The notes beneath the pieces were generated by a model. That model did no database searches, had not been told where the DNA came from, and saw only the letters and a list, made by a program, of their open reading frames with translations. A program made the position numbers and the translations under genes. This document shows, piece by piece, positions 61,618 to 64,000 of a stretch of 64,000 nucleotides of DNA (position 1 is its first letter; each line of letters begins with the position of its first letter). The stretch covers positions 806,001 to 870,000 of the forward strand of contig NZ_SGWY01000003.1 of NCBI RefSeq assembly GCF_004216665.1, read 5' to 3'. The DNA is from Agromyces ramosus. Its GTDB lineage: Bacteria > Actinomycetota > Actinomycetes > Actinomycetales > Microbacteriaceae.

Positions 61618-62118
61618 ATGGCTGAGCTGAGCGACGAGCGGCGGGCGCTGCTCGACTGGATCGCCGAGGAGTTCCTGCACAACTCGTGGGCGGGGCGGCG
61701 GCTGGTGGCCGTCGAGGGCGCGACCGACGCACCGGCGGCTCGCTTCGCCGACGACCTCGCGACCGTCCTCCGCGATCGCGGCCAGGCGGTGGTGCGCGTC
61801 TCCGTCGGCGACGTCGACGAGGCGACGCTGCGCCGCGACACGGTCGAGCCGTTCCGCGCCGGGACGCTCCCCGGTGACGAGGGGGCCGACACGGTCCTGG
61901 TCGTCGACGGACGGCGGCTGCTCAACGACGCCGTGCGCGGCATCTGGCATTTCTCGGCGTGGACGCTCGCCGGTGACGAGCTGGCCAAGACGGGCGTGAA
62001 CGTCAACGTCGACGTCACCGACGAGGCGTCGCCGAGCCGGTACTTCTACGACTACTGCGCGATCCCGCCGAGCTTCGGCGAGCGTGGCGCGTCGACCGTC
62101 TCGGGCAGCCCGGGCTGA
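61618..62118 (+). CDS. Nucleoside/uridine-kinase-like protein lacking a P-loop
   Basis: A 166-residue protein. Layout resembles small uridine-kinase-like NTPases: an N-terminal helix, a strand that should end in a Walker A loop (LVAVEGATDAPAARFADDLA), VVRVSVGDVDEATLRRDTVE, and TVLVVDGRRLLNDAVRGIWH in the place of Walker B. The expected GxxxxGK[ST] is replaced by GATDAPAA, so ATP binding in the usual way is not possible. The C-terminal SRYFYDYCAIPPSF is of unknown meaning. ATG 61618 follows a TAGCCT box by 7 bases. It may be a pseudoenzyme or a distinct fold; the homology is by eye. Confidence 0.65.
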   Translation: MAELSDERRALLDWIAEEFLHNSWAGRRLVAVEGATDAPAARFADDLATVLRDRGQAVVRVSVGDVDEATLRRDTVEPFRAGTLPGDEGADTVLVVDGRRLLNDAVRGIWHFSAWTLAGDELAKTGVNVNVDVTDEASPSRYFYDYCAIPPSFGERGASTVSGSPG

Positions 62119-62122
62119 GCCG

Positions 62123-63022
62123 TCACGACAGGACGTCCTTCGTGAGGAACCGGCCGATCGCGAGCGCGCCGAACACCACGAGGTAGCCCGCCTGCAGCAC
62201 GGCGTTGTCGATGAAGTTGTCCCACACCATCGGCTCGCGCAGCAGGTCGGCGAAGCCCAGCCAGTAGTGGGTGAACAGCCATGGATGCAGCCACTCGAGC
62301 TGCGGCAGCGCGTCGAGGATCTGCGACACGACCGCGAGGATCGCCGTGGCCGCCATCGCACCGACGGGCACGGTCGTGAGCGTCGAGAGGAAGAGCCCGA
62401 TCGCCGACATGCCGAGCAGCGAGACCGTGACGAAGGCGGCGATGGCGAGGAGCCGCACCAGCGCGTCGCCGACGCTCACCGTGGCGCCCGAGAGCAGCGT
62501 CACCGGCCCGATCGGGAACAGCAGCCAGCCCACCAGCGTGCCGACGACCACCACGGTGAGGGTCCCCGCCACGCAGAACGCGGCCGCCCCGGCGTACTTC
62601 ACGAGCAGCAGCCGGATGCGTCCGGCCGGTGCGATGAGCAGGTAGCGGAGCGTGCCGTGGCTCGCCTCCCCCGCGATCGTGTCGCCGGCGACGACGCCGA
62701 TGGTGAGCGGCAGGAACAGCGGGATCGCGACGAGGATCGCCGTGACGCCCACGAACAGTCCGTTGTTCGTGATCTCGCTGAGGAACGCCGGCCCGCGGCC
62801 GGTCGGCGCCGGCCCCGCGATGATGATGGCGACGGCGATGAGGATCGGGATGAGCGCGAGCGCGCCGAGCATCGCCCACGTGCGACGGCGGCGGAACAGG
62901 GTGAGCAGCTCGGAGCCGAGCAGCCAGGCGGTGCCGCCACCGGTGCGCGCGTCCCGCGTCGCGACCGACCCGGCGGATGCCTCGACGGTCTCACCGGGCA
63001 ACGTCGAACCCTCACTGGACAA
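62123..63022 (-). CDS. ABC-2 type exporter permease
   Basis: A 299-residue membrane protein with six hydrophobic helices typical of ABC-2 permeases: an N-terminal cytoplasmic part (LGSELLTLFRRRRTWAMLGA), a periplasmic loop after helix 1, VAGDTIAGEASHGTLRYLLI and the C-terminal group. The start is TTG 63022, with GAGGGG 7 bases upstream, overlapping the ATPase gene by 11 bases. Substrate unknown; such pairs export peptides, lipids or drugs, or confer antibiotic resistance. Confidence 0.85.
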   Translation of the reverse strand: MSSEGSTLPGETVEASAGSVATRDARTGGGTAWLLGSELLTLFRRRRTWAMLGALALIPILIAVAIIIAGPAPTGRGPAFLSEITNNGLFVGVTAILVAIPLFLPLTIGVVAGDTIAGEASHGTLRYLLIAPAGRIRLLLVKYAGAAAFCVAGTLTVVVVGTLVGWLLFPIGPVTLLSGATVSVGDALVRLLAIAAFVTVSLLGMSAIGLFLSTLTTVPVGAMAATAILAVVSQILDALPQLEWLHPWLFTHYWLGFADLLREPMVWDNFIDNAVLQAGYLVVFGALAIGRFLTKDVLS

Positions 63023-63995
63023 CGTCGAACCCCTCGCCCGTGAGTTCCACGAACCGCTGCTCGAGGTCGGCGTGCACGGTCTCGAAGCCGCGCACCCGCA
63101 CGCCCGCCTCGACGAGTGCGGCCACCACGACCTCGGGCGGGGTCGCGCCGAGGCGGGCGGTCACCGACCCGTCGGGATCGTCGTCGCCCGCGGCATCCGC
63201 AGCGCTCGGTCTCGAGACGGGATGGTCGGCACCTGCCCGAGCCTCGAGCACGCGAGCGAGCACCTCGCGGGCGAGGGCCGCGTCGGGCGTGCGCACGAGC
63301 ACCCGGGCCTCGCCCTCGTCGCGGAACTCGTCGAGCGTGCCCTGCGCGACCAGTCGGCCGGCGCTCATGACGCCCACGTGCGTGCACACCTGCTCGACCT
63401 CGGCGAGCAGGTGGCTCGACACGAACACGGTCGTGCCGTCGTCGGCGAACGATCGGATGAGCGCGCGCACCTCGCGCGTGCCCTGCGGATCGAGCCCGTT
63501 CGTGGGTTCGTCGAGCACGAGCAGCTCGCGTCGCATCAGCAGCGCGTTCGCGATGCCGAGCCGCTGCTTCATGCCGAGCGAGTAGGCGTGCACCTTCTTC
63601 CGGGCCGCGTGCGACAGGCCCACGCGGTCGAGCGCCTCCGCGACGCGGGCGTTCCGAGTGCCGCGCGGCGCGTGCCGGTCGGCGGCGTCGAATCGCCGCA
63701 GGTTCGCCTCACCCGAGAGGTACGGCGAGAACGCCGGCCCCTCCACGAGCGCGCCGACTCGCGGCAGCACCACATCGACGTGCCGAGGCATGTCGGCGCC
63801 GAGGACGCGCGCGTCGCCCGCGTTCGCCGCGACGAGGCCGAGGAGCATCCGGATGGTGGTGGTCTTGCCGGAGCCGTTCGGCCCGAGGAACCCGAACACG
63901 GACCCGTGCGGCACCGCAAGGTCGATCCCGTCGACGGCGAGCTGCGAGCGGAAGCGCTTGGTGAGGCCGTGCGTCTCGATCGCGAGGTCGGGCAC
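63012..63995 (-). CDS. ABC exporter ATPase (DrrA/CcmA type)
   Basis: A 327-residue ATPase. Walker A LGPNGSGKTTTIRMLLGLVA, signature SLGMKQRLGIANALL, Walker B LLVLDEPTNGLDPQGTREVR and the switch His in VFVSSHLLAEVEQVCTHVGV are intact; the C-terminal 100 residues are the DrrA-type regulatory extension. The start is GTG 63995, five bases from the window edge; a slightly longer N-terminus beyond the window cannot be excluded. Coupled to the permease gene. Confidence 0.88.
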   Translation of the reverse strand: MPDLAIETHGLTKRFRSQLAVDGIDLAVPHGSVFGFLGPNGSGKTTTIRMLLGLVAANAGDARVLGADMPRHVDVVLPRVGALVEGPAFSPYLSGEANLRRFDAADRHAPRGTRNARVAEALDRVGLSHAARKKVHAYSLGMKQRLGIANALLMRRELLVLDEPTNGLDPQGTREVRALIRSFADDGTTVFVSSHLLAEVEQVCTHVGVMSAGRLVAQGTLDEFRDEGEARVLVRTPDAALAREVLARVLEARAGADHPVSRPSAADAAGDDDPDGSVTARLGATPPEVVVAALVEAGVRVRGFETVHADLEQRFVELTGEGFDVVQ

Positions 63996-64000
63996 GCGCG

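Overview
The window is high-GC DNA (roughly 70 percent by eye) with tightly packed genes, GTG/TTG starts, stop/start overlaps of the ATGA type and family members typical of Actinobacteria. Gene content (MT0933-type antitoxin, DUF3151, Septum_form protein, DUF222-HNH nuclease, CofD with an F420-0-type ABC cassette, TIGR03842-like LLM enzyme) and the abundance of the word GGATGCC point to Microbacteriaceae, most likely an Agromyces- or Microbacterium-like soil organism. This is an inference from sequence; no search was run. I see no tRNA, rRNA, CRISPR array, insertion sequence or prophage, and no gene-free stretch longer than about 260 bases.

Layout. 0-1.4 kb: 3' part of a CHAT-domain protein joined through a Pro/Glu linker and one membrane helix to two PA-IL (LecA)-like domains. 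1.5-3.2 kb: dihydrolipoyl dehydrogenase and a small membrane protein. 3.4-9.5 kb: a LytS/LytTR two-component system flanked by two sodium:solute (acetate-type) symporters, each with a small two-helix partner; three 21-bp-phased direct repeats lie between the divergent units. 9.5-19.8 kb: mostly housekeeping (acetyltransferase, AraC regulator, purA, DUF3151, secreted subtilase, argG, cardiolipin synthase, GAP-family protein). 19.9-31.8 kb: CorA, a TetR/MFS divergent pair with two operators, SpoU methyltransferase, mntH with two palindromic operators, a secreted rhamnogalacturonan lyase, an MntR-like regulator, a HAD phosphatase, nucleoside hydrolase and ribokinase. 31.8-38.8 kb: a large low-complexity Septum_form membrane protein, pyrE, an unlisted 40-residue membrane peptide divergent from a LysR gene, enoyl-CoA hydratase, PncC, GntR regulator.

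38.9-50.8 kb is a nine-gene minus-strand cluster with a divergent MocR-type regulator: beta-ureidopropionase-like nitrilase, dihydropyrimidinase, an F420-type LLM oxidoreductase, a four-part ABC importer, a class-III aminotransferase and CoA-acylating (methyl)malonate-semialdehyde dehydrogenase. Together these would convert a dihydropyrimidine to acetyl-CoA or propionyl-CoA. The usual dihydropyrimidine dehydrogenase is absent and the LLM enzyme of unknown function sits where that step would be needed. 50.8-55.9 kb: an unknown membrane protein, an EF-G-like GTPase, a DUF222-HNH protein. 56.0-61.6 kb: cofD (F420 synthesis), an epimerase and a three-gene ABC cassette of the proposed F420-0 transporter type. 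61.6-64 kb: a nucleoside-kinase-like protein with a lost P-loop and an ABC-2 exporter whose ATPase runs to the window edge.

Two features recur. Many genes have a TANNNT -10 box (often TAGGCT) only 6-8 bases before the start codon, predicting leaderless mRNAs. The word CGGATGCCGCG is strongly over-represented on both strands, often as inverted pairs that form hairpins at gene ends, and it imposes non-preferred codons inside genes; this resembles the behaviour of DNA uptake sequences in other bacteria.
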